Assembly: GCF_964340395.1 (NCBI RefSeq)
Contig: NC_135560.1
Span: 17,470,098 to 17,534,097 of the forward strand
DNA: 64,000 nucleotides
From: Glandiceps talaboti
Taxonomy: Eukaryota > Hemichordata > Enteropneusta > Spengelidae
Reading direction: 5' to 3'
Part shown: piece after piece, positions 34,801-48,073 of the stretch
How the letters are laid out: each line of letters opens with the position of its first letter
How positions within the stretch are numbered: the first letter of the stretch is position 1
Notes under the pieces: generated by a model
The model's database searches: none
The model's input: the letters and a program-made list of their open reading frames with translations, nothing else
What the model was told of the DNA's origin: nothing
Program-made: the position numbers and the translations under genes

Positions 34801-37800
34801 TCCCATAATGCCTTGCAAGAAATCCCAAAAATGGTTGACCACATGTCAAGTGCAGTAGGCTTCTTTACAATATTTCAAAGTTGAATAACATTACAAAAGT
34901 GCTAAAGTCATATGTAAATTGATAGCAGTAATCAATACAAGTGTACTTAAGTCAGAAATATGTCTGATTGGACTTTTATTTAACAGTTAAATGAGTGGGA
35001 TTGTACTGCAAATTTACAAAACTATAACTGACAGTAATAGAGTCATAACAGTTACATGAGAATGGTTGTAAGTTGATGGATAGGCTATTCCCTAAAGGCT
35101 CATGATTCAATTCTACATTCTCATATTAGGGCTAGCTTATCAGCAGCACCAAAAGGATTAGCTAGGATCATTCATTTTTTTTTCAGGAAAAAATGTTCCT
35201 ATAGCTCTACTGGAAAGTTGTTTTTCATACCTATAACTTTTAATCCTAACTGAACTGAACTGGGCCTTTTACAGTAACCGTTGCAATACAAAAAATACAA
35301 ACAATCCACCTACCTTTTTCCATATTGGTACAGTTGTTTTCAGGGTATCAATACTATAGTGTACAGCCTCTAAAGCTTCTTTGCGATGAGCTGATGAGAT
35401 AGCAATAATGACACTTGCTTCTGTCACAGGTACAACACTGTTTGTGATTCAAATAAGATGATAATAAACAAATTATTATTAATTGACGATACACCATGCA
35501 GTTATGTCTTTAAAAGTATTCATTCCGCTGAATCATATTCAAATTTATTTGCAACATCGAAACTTTTCAAATTAATTCAATCATTCACATAACTGTCCCC
35601 AACTGCTCAAGTCTCTCCTTCAAAGACATGGTTGCATGAAACAGAACAATCTGTAGAACACTCACCCTGGATATGGGTCGGTCACAGAAAATCCCCTGTT
35701 TCCTGTGGGATTTAAACCCATGATCTCCCAGCTGCTAGTCCGTAGCTTTAACCCCTACTACTACCACAGGGAGCCGGTTCAATTACTAAAGTTACAATCC
35801 CATAATAACATTCTATTTCTTAATTTAGAAACAGACTTAGTATAGTCATATAAGCCAAGTAATTATCCTTGTTTTAATACCTTTCTTGGAAGTACACATT
35901 TTGTTTCCATTATTAATAGTTGGCTGCAGAAAGTCTGTCATTGTTTGAGAGATTGTCATTTGTTTCAAGTACATTGAACATAACATTTTTCTATCTATTG
36001 TTAAACCTGCAGTAGCTGTAACTTGGGGCAATATTATGTTATAATCAATATGACTATATCCCCTTACTTATTTTTCCCCTTACTTATTTTTCTTTTTAAT
36101 GGGTTCCTTCCAAGAAGCATATTGAAATTGTATTTTCTCTTAGCTGTTTTCAATGTTTTAAAACTACACTAGCTGTAACTGCAGCATTTTTCTTTTCGAT
36201 CAGACCAACTGTATATTGACTAAAAATTGTTATGAAAATACCAATAATAAGACATATTGCACATGTTAAGTTAGAGGGTGATTTTATCCATAAGTATAGT
36301 ACAGACCAAGTTGAAATTATGATCACGTTGGGGGCGCTGATTCATGGTCCAAAATCAATTTGATTTGATTTATTGAACCATATTATGTTAATAACTACAC
36401 AAATATGTTTACTGATAGGTGATTCAATACTGTTCAGGGTGTACAATATTACGACTAAGTCATTATATCTAACAAACAGTTTCAAAAATTTCTCCAATTG
36501 CAGCCAGTGCAGCTTTAAAACAAATTTCACTTAATATCCTCTATGCAATGTACAGTAAAGCCAGGTCATCTAAAATCAGATATGGAGTCAAGACCGGCGT
36601 GGTAGAATCAGAGATTAAGACCCGACTTTTATTGAAACATGGAAGTTGGAAAGCGCAATACCCACGACTACATAGAGATGAAGACTTAGATGACAGTATA
36701 ACTATCATTAAGGAGTCATATTTCATTTCAGTCATTTGATCTGATGCTGGATAAACGACAACAAATCGCTGACTTTTTGCAAATTACTTTAAAGAAGAAT
36801 TTTAAGAACCCTATAGATTCATGTCTCAGTAATTACTTCAATGGTTTAATACATGATAGGTTTTCCTTCAAACAAATCACTGGCAACAAATAGCGCACAA
36901 CAAAAATTCACTTTCAATGTTTTCAATGATAGAACTACAGTCATAACTCAAAGATGTCCTTGAGAAGGATGAAATTTAATAGCACTGGAAAAGCTATCAT
37001 TCTGCAATTCTATCTATCTATGAACTTCTGTTATTTCAATTTTATGGATTTTGTCATCTACATGTTCTCTATTTCACAATTTAAAATGAATAAAACATAT
37101 ATTAAGGTTATAGTAGCTACTACAACAGCAACACTAAAACTGTGCTTTCTCTACTTAAGAATAGAGAATGAATTCTGATGATAAAAATTACCAGATATTT
37201 GCAAGAAATATAGGAAATACCTTTCCTCAATTTTGGACTTTCAAGGGGCACACAGACACAACAGAAGTGATGCTTACCTTAAAAAATAAACTCAAGAATA
37301 AAATTAAATAAAAAATAAACCTAAATGAAGTGCAGGTAAACAATTACTTTCACATCAATAAGGGTGATCATGACACAATCAGAATGTAATCTGACTAGTC
37401 TGAATCTCAAGGGACGTGAAAAACGGAAGCCAAAATGGGCTCACGTCACCCAAAATTTGTAAGATTGGCAATCAGTTGATCTTTTAGAACCATACAAAAT
37501 CAATGACACAACCTGAATACTCCATTAGGGAGGAATTAGAAGAACTGACTGGAATCTAGTAGTGGTAATAATAATATCAACTGACCTTAACTCTCTGGAG
37601 AATATAACAGATGTAGTTAGAATTGACAGACATGTACACTGTACAACATCTGTAGAAGGAAATGTCTACAGATATCATTCTTATGTAACCAATTTTGAGA
37701 AACTCTGGATTGACTTAAATTGTGCCCTACCCAAATTTTTCATTTTTTTTTTATAAACCCTGATTCTGGACTTGTATATTTAGTCAATTTTTCTCTTACA

Positions 37801-40800
37801 AATTTCACAATCAGTGTAAGATTTAATTGCATGGTGTCATTATATCTCCGATTTTATTCTACCCCAAAACTTTACCATCACATAAATTTGTTTTTCTGAA
37901 ACAACACATACAGCTTTAAATTTTATTTAAAAACTAATTTTTCTCTTGCACCCAAGTTCAGTATTTATTAAAATAGACTTGATTACTGTGTCCAATCCTA
38001 ATTTCTTTCCTGACAACTTTTAAGAATCCTGGTTCTAACAGAATCTTGTTACCAAAAACATTCAAGGAATTCACTGAACAAAATTTGTATACTATTACTG
38101 TAAACATATTTTTCTCAGATGAGATTTCAACGATGGGATTTCCTGGATAGACATACATTTTTCAAAATTTTTCCTGGACAAACCCTTGTACAATGATTTT
38201 TTTTACATCAGTGCTATAAAAACATGGAAAGTATTAAAATTTAAGTACTGCAGTGCCAAAATTGTCTTCATAATATATGCAAGATGATAGGCTGAAACTA
38301 TCATTTTCTACTCACAAACAAAAAATCCATAACTTGAAGACATCTTTATCTATAATAACCATCTACAGTTTTTAAAAGCGCAAAGAGAATATTATAGGAA
38401 AACTAATGACACATGAATAGGAGTTATAGTCATAATGGTTGAATGCATGGTTAGAGGGGCTAAAGTCTGGAATCTGCAAGTTGTCAGTTTGAGCCTCACT
38501 GCTAATGTTTGTTCCTGAATGGCTTGAAAGCAAGATTTGAACCAGAAGTACATTTTGTGTTCCCAGACAACCAAACTGTATAATTGGAGACCTGGTATGA
38601 CAGTAGACAACGCTCACTGGCTGCAGGGATTGCATGCTTCCCAGACAGTCGAGAAAGTTATATAAAAAAAGGATTGATGTGCCTTGTGTCTACACCATTG
38701 TACAATAAAGTGCTTTGAGCACAGTGTGGGAAAGCATTATATAAAAACTCATTGCATTATCATTGTTATTAGAATGTAAACAGCTGTTTTGTAGTCTACA
38801 TAACTTTGTATCCAAACCCGGCAATACAAAATATTGTGTTCGTATATTTCAAGTTCAATGCTGTGTTCATCAAACATTTCAGGATTCATGCTATGTTCAT
38901 CATAAGTGGCCATTTCAAGTTCAATACTGTATTTGTCATATACATTGTATTTCAAGTTCAATACTGTGTTTGTCATACATTACAAGTTCAATGCTGTGTT
39001 TTGATACATTTGAATGCTGTCTTTATCATATATTTCAAGTTCAGTGCGATGTTCATCGTACATTTCAAGCTCAATGCGGTGTTCATAACACAGTTCAAGT
39101 TCAATGCTGTGCTCATCATATATATTTCAGGCTCAAGTTCAATGCTGTGTTCATCATATATATATTTCAAGTTCAATGCTGTGCTCATCATATATATATA
39201 TTTCAATTTCAAGTTCAATGCTGTGTTCATCATATATATATTTCAAGTTCAATGCTGTGTTCATCATATATATTTCAAGTTCAAGTTCAATGCTAATGCT
39301 GTGTTCATCATATATTTCAAGTTCAATGCTGTGTCCATCATACATTTCAAGTTCAATGCTATGTTTACCGTACACTTAAAGTTCAACACTGTTCAGCATA
39401 TATTTCAAGTTCACTGCTGTGTTCATCATACATTTCAAGTTTGATGCTGTGTTCATCATACATTTCAAATTCAATGCTATGCTCATCTTATGTTTCAAGT
39501 TCAGTGCTGCGTTCATCAATCATACATTTCAAATTCAATGCTAATCATGGGTCAGGCAGTAACCTAAATTTATCTTGAAGACAAACAATATAGTAAACCT
39601 GTTGATTATTTCAGAATTTACTCACTGGATAAGGCAAAAAGAGAATTGTTTCTGGTCAGGACATTTTTGTTTAAAGTGGTGCAACGACGCGGTTTATTTT
39701 TTTATTCTCATTAAACCTGTCACTCAATGTACTATTTATGGCAGTAACTGTTCCTTTTTTTAGTACTTTAAAGCAAGCGTATGTGCTTGTTCATGATTGA
39801 CACTGCAGTTGTCTTCACTGAAGTAGGGAAGGTTATTTTCGTGTTTCCCCTTGGATCTGCAGACTGCATGGCTGGACAAACACGAAAAAATATATTTTGT
39901 GATGCACGTGCTGACCAGAAACAATTCAAATATTTCACCAAGAACTTGAAAAATTAAAGGCCCATGATTCAATCCCAGGTTTGAGCATTAGTGTTATCTA
40001 ATGAGTGACGCCATGATGATTACATAGGATCATTCTTTTGCTGTGTAAACTTTGTATTTTCACCTAAATTTTAATCCTGTTGGTAATCTGTAGGCTTTGA
40101 CTATCTTATATCTGACATACAAACAAACGTAAAATGCAATTCGTAACTTACAGGTATTACGGCTTTGGGCAATACAATGTCTGGCAAGACTGGGATTGTT
40201 ATCTTTCTGACTTCAATATCATGTATCTATGAATAATTCATGTGAAGTTAAAGCTGTGAGTATATTGTTGATAGTATCTTGCGAGTTCCATCCATCAGGC
40301 AGCTTTCCCTTAAAGCTTAATTGACGCAGTGTCGTGACAGCATGCTCAAAGAATCTAGGATGTGAAACCTTTCATTTTACACGACAAAAGTCATCAGTTC
40401 ACCTCAAAACAGATGCAGGAACACAATCAAACTCTTTAAGCACAGTTCTATTCTACATATAACAACACATACAGGTGTAATGTCTTATCGGAACGAATCC
40501 ATCGATTGCAGAATTGTGAAAAATGCATTCTATTGTGTGACAGAAATAGTTCCTTTTAGACACTAGTACATCGCGTAAGGAAAGTAATGATTCTTGTATG
40601 TATTGACAGAAGGTTTACAACTGGACAAGAAATTGCCAAATACAAAAGATTTCGAGAGATAAGGTTAAAGTGCAACAGGTGGGCAGGACTAAAATATAGA
40701 TAGCTAGAAGCTACTTTCTATAGATTTCTCTATCCCTTTTCAACGTACTTAAAACTTAAACAAAAATGAAAAGCCTTTCGTATTATTTTACTCATCTAAT

Positions 40801-43800
40801 ATATAACAGTATTGAATTTCCCCTCCAGCTTGTGCTATCACAAACAAATTCATTTCTGCCCCACTATCAATAATTTTTCATTAGTTTCTCATTTCCCCCA
40901 GTGGAAATACGAGTTGGCTTGAAATAATCAAAAATGATTTTTATAACCAATGAACAAATTTGGAAATTTATTAATTTCTCCAAAATGATATTAGGCAGTG
41001 CATAAACAACAAATTTACAAAATACAAATGGAAATTTCTACTCAGAGTAAAAAAATCTTTTGAAGCAAATCACAATTTTTGCTTAAGCCTTGTCAGCATC
41101 TTCTGGGGTGTACTATAATGGGGCTGTCAAAATCGTGACTAGCTTTCAAAATTTTTTTTGACTGCGAGTAGAAATTTCCATAATTTGTAACTAAGAACTC
41201 TAAGCCCATGACTATTACATTCTTACAAATTTAAGTCTGTCTTCAAATGATCAAAAGTACCAAAAAAATTCAAAATTTCCAACTTAAGTTTGTTAATCTT
41301 CATACCTAATTTGAATTTCAAATTTCACAAATTTTTCACAAAATTCTTTATCGATTTCATTATCGATATTTCATTCCTCACTGAACATTCTCACATAACA
41401 TCACATTGTCAGACTAGAGGCAAGCCTGTCTAAGCGTTGAAACAGCTATAGTGCAGCCAACAGCAATTACTTGTATATGCTCAAAAACAATGTCTTGTAA
41501 AGGCCACCACGTATATGGGACTGATTTTATTGTGCAATGCTTTATCTTCTTGTTGCATGCTATTTCTGATGTACTCTGCTTAAATAATTTTCTAGAAGTT
41601 GTAAACTTTTCTATGTGTTCAAAGATAGAAATTAATATTCTATACATATATTTGTACATAATAAAAATATTTATTCATGCGAGATTACTGGGATATATAT
41701 AGTTGAAAATTTGTCAGACGTTCCCAAAACTGTGCGTATTATCTACTCACTTTGTAGTATCAAAGATGAAACAAAATTGTAGGAGACAGACAGTTTTGGC
41801 AATGTGTGTGATGAAATTAACCGTAAATTTACGTGATACACATATAGCCTTTTGACGACGTGAAGGAACTGACTCAGTATATTTGTTATATTCATGTATT
41901 TTAACAATGTATATGCATCGGAAATTATGGTCTTATAGTTTCATCATGTTTTTACAATTTAACTCCAACTCAGAGTCAAAATTCAAGAAAATATTTATGA
42001 AAGCAATCAGGTCAGCATGCTAGTATTTGAAATATGAGGTCAAAATCATATCAAAGTTGAGCCATGTTTTAGAATAAAAAATGGCTGCTGAATACCTGAC
42101 TCTGTGGGTAAAAACAAGACGTCGAACATGAAAATTTCTTAATTATTTTAAAAGGACCCCAGGAACAAGCTATCATATGGGTAAGTTTGGAGAGCTATTA
42201 AGAACTTTGATTTTCAGGAAAAGTGTTCCCCCAGGCCAATTCTGTCTTCAAGAGCCTGGCAAATGAGAAGTCAACGTCAATTTATCACTGTTTAATGAAG
42301 TACAGCAAAAAAAACGTATGTTCTCAAACAGCTCTCCTAAATCTAAGGTAGAATAGTGACCTTTCATAAATTTACAATCTAGTTGAAAGACCTGATTTAA
42401 CAACCATGTAATTGGTCTGTCAGCCAGTGAAAACAAACTTTTTAAAAAGTTTTGAGTCAAAGAACTTCCTTATTTAAATTGTGACAAAGGGGTCACTCTA
42501 TCATAAAAATATTCTTGGTGATTCAAAAAAGGGTTTGTCTTGAATCTTACGGCAAAAAAGTCATTCAGCATTTTTAAAGCAGAAATACGGGTTCAATTGT
42601 CAGAACATTTCAGTGAACATAAAATAGAAGTTGCAGATGAGGGATAACAAATTTGTGTTTTGCCAAGTTTTTGAACACCCGTCATAGAGGTCTGAATCTG
42701 ATAAAAATTGCATACCTTCTATCATAATTAAGGTGAGAAAACCTGATAAAGGGACAGGGGGACTCGGCACGATTTTACCAACTAACTGTCCTTAAACAAA
42801 AGCTCTCTGCTGATTATGGTTTACTGTCATTTTTTATTGCCATGGAAACATAATATACAATTAATTACATTACTAGTTGCCCAATACAAAATTATCATAA
42901 ATTTTCATAAAATGTTTGAGCAAAATAACATGGTAGCAAAGCTCTGCATGAAACAATGAAAATCCATGGCAAAATGATTGATCGAGTAAATCTCAGTTTG
43001 CAATTTTGTTAGTCATTACCATAACACAAATATGTGATATGAATAAAAATATTATATTGTACCATTATATGATTTAAAATATGTATATTTTCAGCAAAAC
43101 AAAATAACAAGATATAACAGGCTTTTAACCTAGCATGTTATGTGAAGCTTAAAATCCCATGATAATAAAATATATTGAGATTACGATCACTATATTTCAT
43201 GAAATTTCACAAGGGATTTCAAGAATTCATCTCGTAAAAATTTGAACTAAATTGGTCATTGCATCTATATCCCTCTCTGGTTTTGATTTATGCTGATGAT
43301 AAATTTAAACAATATGCTTGCCAATTTTTGGAGGTTTTCTCATCAATCAATATCCTATGGAATGGTAAATGAGGATTATAGTCAGACTTTGCTTAAAGGG
43401 GTACAAGCTGAGGTTGCATGTTTTTGGTGTGTCATTTATGCTGCAAGGTACTTACAGCGTTGTACTCACTGAAGCATACTTAACCATCACTTGCCTTGCA
43501 ATTAACTGAACTCAAACCTGGTATTAATTATAACTCATAAACGATCCAATTACGATGTTAACTGTATTGACACCAAATTTGTCTGTTTTCATGACGACTT
43601 GGGCTTTCTAGTCAAAATAATAAAATGACTACCGACATCGAAAAAAATGATAATTCAGTCAAGGTGATATTTCTTTCAATACACATTTGTATCACCTTAT
43701 TTCAATTTCCCAAAAAAGACCCTTTATGATTACAAATTAAAGCAGGTTATCCCCTCCTTCAATCTTTTTATTAAATATCTGTGTAATCAAACAGAATTTT

Positions 43801-46800
43801 TAGACTGCAGAGAAAAATAGCCTACAGCATATTATGCAGAAGTGTGATATATAAATTATCCATTATCATGTTTGTTCCTTTTGTCTATTTGAAAAAAAAA
43901 ACAATTCTGTGATGCCTCTTAGTTTCTCCTAATTCCTTAGATAAAAAAACAACAATACGAGCAATCAACAGGTCAACAAAATGGCTGGTACATGCATACA
44001 CTTTGATAGAGGGCGCTCTTCTAGGTGTAATCCTTTAAACTCACCCGATTCTATGCACAACTGCAATATTTTCTACATCCCATTTAACCCTTATTTGTTG
44101 ACATATCTTTAGTATTTCTTTTTCTGCCATTGGTTTGTACGCTTCATACTCCAATTTGGTTACTTTCTTTCCATCACAGTTGTCACGAGTGGTTCCTTCA
44201 AATGAAAAGAAAACAAGGTATAGAACTTCAATTTCGTATGAAAATATTCCCTAAGCTCAAACTCAATTGCAGAAAAAATATTTGTTTGATAAAAAAAGAC
44301 AATCTGTAGAACGCATTCAAATTATATTATGAAGTGAATGACCTTAATGTTTACCACATGTTGTCATGACGAACGATTCTTTTTACTGACTCCATTCACT
44401 ATAATATGGCTATTTCTTTTGGTAACAAATTTTACTCAACTGCTACAAGTTTAGAAGGGTATTAAATAAAGGATATTTTGGATGATGAATAGATGAATGA
44501 GTTAGTGAGTGGATGCACTAACTGACTGACTGACTGACTGACTGACTGACCGACCGACCCACTCACTCACTCACTCACTCACTCACTCACAGTCGGTCGG
44601 TCAGTCAGTCAGTCAGTCAGTCAGTTAGTCAGTCAATCAGTCAGTTAATCAGTGAAATTTAGACCTCTGTGTTGTCTTAATGACTCAGAGTACGCCAACA
44701 AGAAAACATCTCAAATTTTCAACAAAGTAAAGTGTTCAATTCTAGCTCAGGTTACAATACAACAAAAAATGTATAATGTTACAAAGACATAGCAGAGTGC
44801 CCATTTAGTTCATGTCATTTTATTCTGCAATGTAGTGTATAAATAAAGCCAGTTAAATTACTACCAGTACTTTTCATCTAAGAGCTGAATCATTCAGAGG
44901 AAAAAACAAATAAGACTTTCAATGGTTTTATTTTCTATTAAAATTAATATCATGTTGAAATGAATTTTTTACAATCATGATTGAAAGTTGTCACGGCAAC
45001 ATGGATACATAAACCAGACCAAGCTGAATACCAGATGTATGATTGACAGTTGCCATGGCAACTCTGATACATGATCCAAATTAACCTGTACAATTAATAC
45101 ACATGTTAATAATTATTACCAATTAAAATGAAATTTAATAAGTCACAAAATCCTTCTGATTACAATGTCTATTTTCTATACTTTAATACATTTTTTCACA
45201 CCATAGTCATATGGAGGTGGACACGTTTTGGTTCTCTTTTTTACACTAATTACTCTTAGCTAAATAAAGCACTTTCCCATGGGATTTATACAGGATTAAT
45301 ATATTAATTAATTGACTGGCTTTCTAGCTGAGTTTCTTTCCCCCAGAAAATGATGTGGACATCCGCTAGTAACCTAGCCCATTGTGATAAATGTCTTTAT
45401 TCAATATACCTAAACACATTCTAAATACTAGTATACACCTTTTCCTTGTTACTACCTTTTACTGTAAACCTGGACATTTTTACACAGACTTATTTTCGCC
45501 TGTTTCACTGGAAAACAAAAATGCTAAAATAAGTAGTGACTTAAAAATGCTTCATCCTACGTACATAAACCGTGCACAAACAGTACACAAACAGTGCACA
45601 AGGCTTGGTAAAATTCATGAAAATAAGTCATTGACAACAAGTTGAAACATGTAAAATTACAAAAATTTCTCGTGGCAAATACATCTACATGTACATGTAG
45701 TAGGTTTTACAGTATTTCATCACTGTCCATGTATAGGAGACACAGAATGGAAATGTATTCAAATGTATTCAATACAAATAGACCTTTTTTGTAGATTCAA
45801 ATTTCAGCTCAAACTCACGACATTTTTTACTTACATGAATATTAAAAATGCATATAGCATTGCATGCATATTAATTCAGTATGAAATTATTTACATATAT
45901 AAGCATATTTTCATGTTATAAATTCTGTTTTTCTATATCAGTGATAATTTTCTGGTCTATCCCCAAATTATGTCACGAGTTGTTAATTTCATTTGCCTGA
46001 ATGCAATGTTCCAGATCTTGCTTTTACTTGTGATGCTTACGTATGTTTCATGGCACACAGAATAGTACAGCTCATTTCATGTTAGTGTTCACAGGCTCTG
46101 TTACAGCCCATTTCATATTAGCGTTCATTGACTCTGTTTGGTCAACGATGCAGAAACTAATAAGAAGCTGCACATTCTACACTTTTAAGATAACAAGATT
46201 ACAATTTCTTGCTACATTTTGTCTATGAAATAAATCATATACACATAATGCAACTAGATGCAGACAAGCAGACACCAATGTTTTGATGTCTGCATTTGAT
46301 GTCTGCATCAGGTGGCATGTTATTACTTCACTTAATTTTATAGACAAAATGTTATAAGGTACTGTATTCATTCAATCTTGCTATCTTAAAGTGTAGCATA
46401 TGTGGTTTCTTATTGGTTTCAGCATGGTTGTATGAAACAGAGCCAGTGAATACTAACATGAAACGGACTTTAATATAAAGTAAATCCTCATGTGAAACAT
46501 ACATTGTAAATAATCACATGGACTGACTGCTCCTGTTAAACATTCATTATTATAAATAAATAAAAAACGAAAAGAAAACGCTGAATTTAAACCTTCCCAA
46601 CATCAAAATCATGGTTCACATTTAGATTAGAATGTACAATTTGAGATAATATCAAAGGTAGCAACAGGAACAACTTTTTCTAGAAAACATGTCCCATTTT
46701 AACTGACATGCATCTGACATAATACATAATTTGAGATAGCAGCACCGGAAGCTACAGATGTAACAACTATATCAGCAAAAATACACTTTTCTTGAGGGAT

Positions 46801-47902
46801 TTCAATCACTAGGTATTTCAGAACAAAAACAGAACTACTCAAAATGATTATTTGTCAGTTATAATTTACTGTGTAATATAACTCATCAGAAGATACAGGA
46901 AATGTAGTTTTCAACTTTACATAATTTTGAAACTGACTGATTTCCTCTCAGTTTATTATTCTCGCTGTTATGGACAGACAATTAACCGATTTTCCTCATG
47001 GGAAAAACATATACATGTAAAACTGTCCGGAACTTAAAAGCAATTGGCATAATACACAGATATTCAAAATTCACAGAAATAAAATAACCATTCAGAAATC
47101 TAACAATGTAATTTGGGTTTGTAAGATAAGTAAGTGTCTGACCCCACTAAATGTAGATTAGTAGGCTATCACCAGTTGTTGTACGGATATATAAAATATA
47201 AAATGTAATTTGTTCCACGATTCTTCTATAGAAACCATGAAATTAATCAAATGGTATGCCTATTACAATAACAAAACATCAAATTGAATATGGTTAACAA
47301 TAGAAAATTGACATGATGTACTAAATTTAGTTCTCATGTACAACACGGTCACTGACTATGATTTTCAATTATAGTTTTATAGAATGTACAATTGTCAATT
47401 TCATTTTATAGAATGTCAAACTGTTCATTTCATTTAAAATTTATGGAATGTACATGTACAATTGTAAATTTCATTTTTTATGTCACAGGTTTCCATCAAT
47501 TCATCTAATTTCTTTTTTTTGTTGATATTGCCCTAGTCAAGTATTGTCATGGCAACATAACAGGTTCTCTCACAAAACAGCTGATAGTCATTCTGACATC
47601 CATTCAAATCATGGGTTGATAAATGGCTAGAGTACAAATGTCAATGTAATTCATTCTAATGGTTCAACATGTCATATCTGTGTGACTTATAAAGAATATT
47701 TCAGAATTTATCCTATCGTATTAAATAATAGGTACCTTTCACTTTCAAATATTTGTTACATCTCTTGTAAAATAATTTGTATATTTCAAAATGTATATTG
47801 AAATATTATACACACATGGATGTATGTATATGTATATGTGTGTGTGTGTGTGTGTGTGCATGTATGTATGTATGTATGTATGTATGTATGTATGTATGTA
47901 TG

Positions 47903-47968
<66 letters not shown>

Positions 47969-48020
47969 ATATATATGATAGTCTTACATATATATATGTG
48001 TAAGATATATATGTATGTGT

Positions 48021-48073
<53 letters not shown>

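Larger units (their letters stand above)
22855..35313 (-). other. MOCS2B intron 3 (12.5 kb)
   Basis: Phase 0 intron with donor gtaggt and acceptor ttgatcag. It holds several repeats (26.03-26.23, 28.64-28.91, 29.86-29.94, 31.1-31.88, 33.9-34.6 and 35.1-35.25 kb). It also holds unassigned exon-like segments at 25.7 and 28.1 kb and an overlapping pair of unassigned ORFs at 29.15-29.49 kb. Confidence 0.85.
35438..44044 (-). other. MOCS2B intron 2 (8.6 kb)
   Basis: Phase 2 intron with donor gtgagt and acceptor cacaaacag. It holds two tRNA-derived SINE heads (35.7 and 38.45 kb), one copy of the dispersed repeat (36.14-36.53 kb), the minisatellite at 38.85-39.55 kb, the TIR-bounded element at 39.64-40.09 kb and a decayed coding-like stretch at 40.15-40.45 kb. 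From 40.5 to 44.0 kb I see nothing recognisable. Confidence 0.85.

Noticed and set aside
38763-39444. 177- and 212-codon plus ORFs
   Set aside because: They consist of the minisatellite unit and have equivalent open frames on the other strand.
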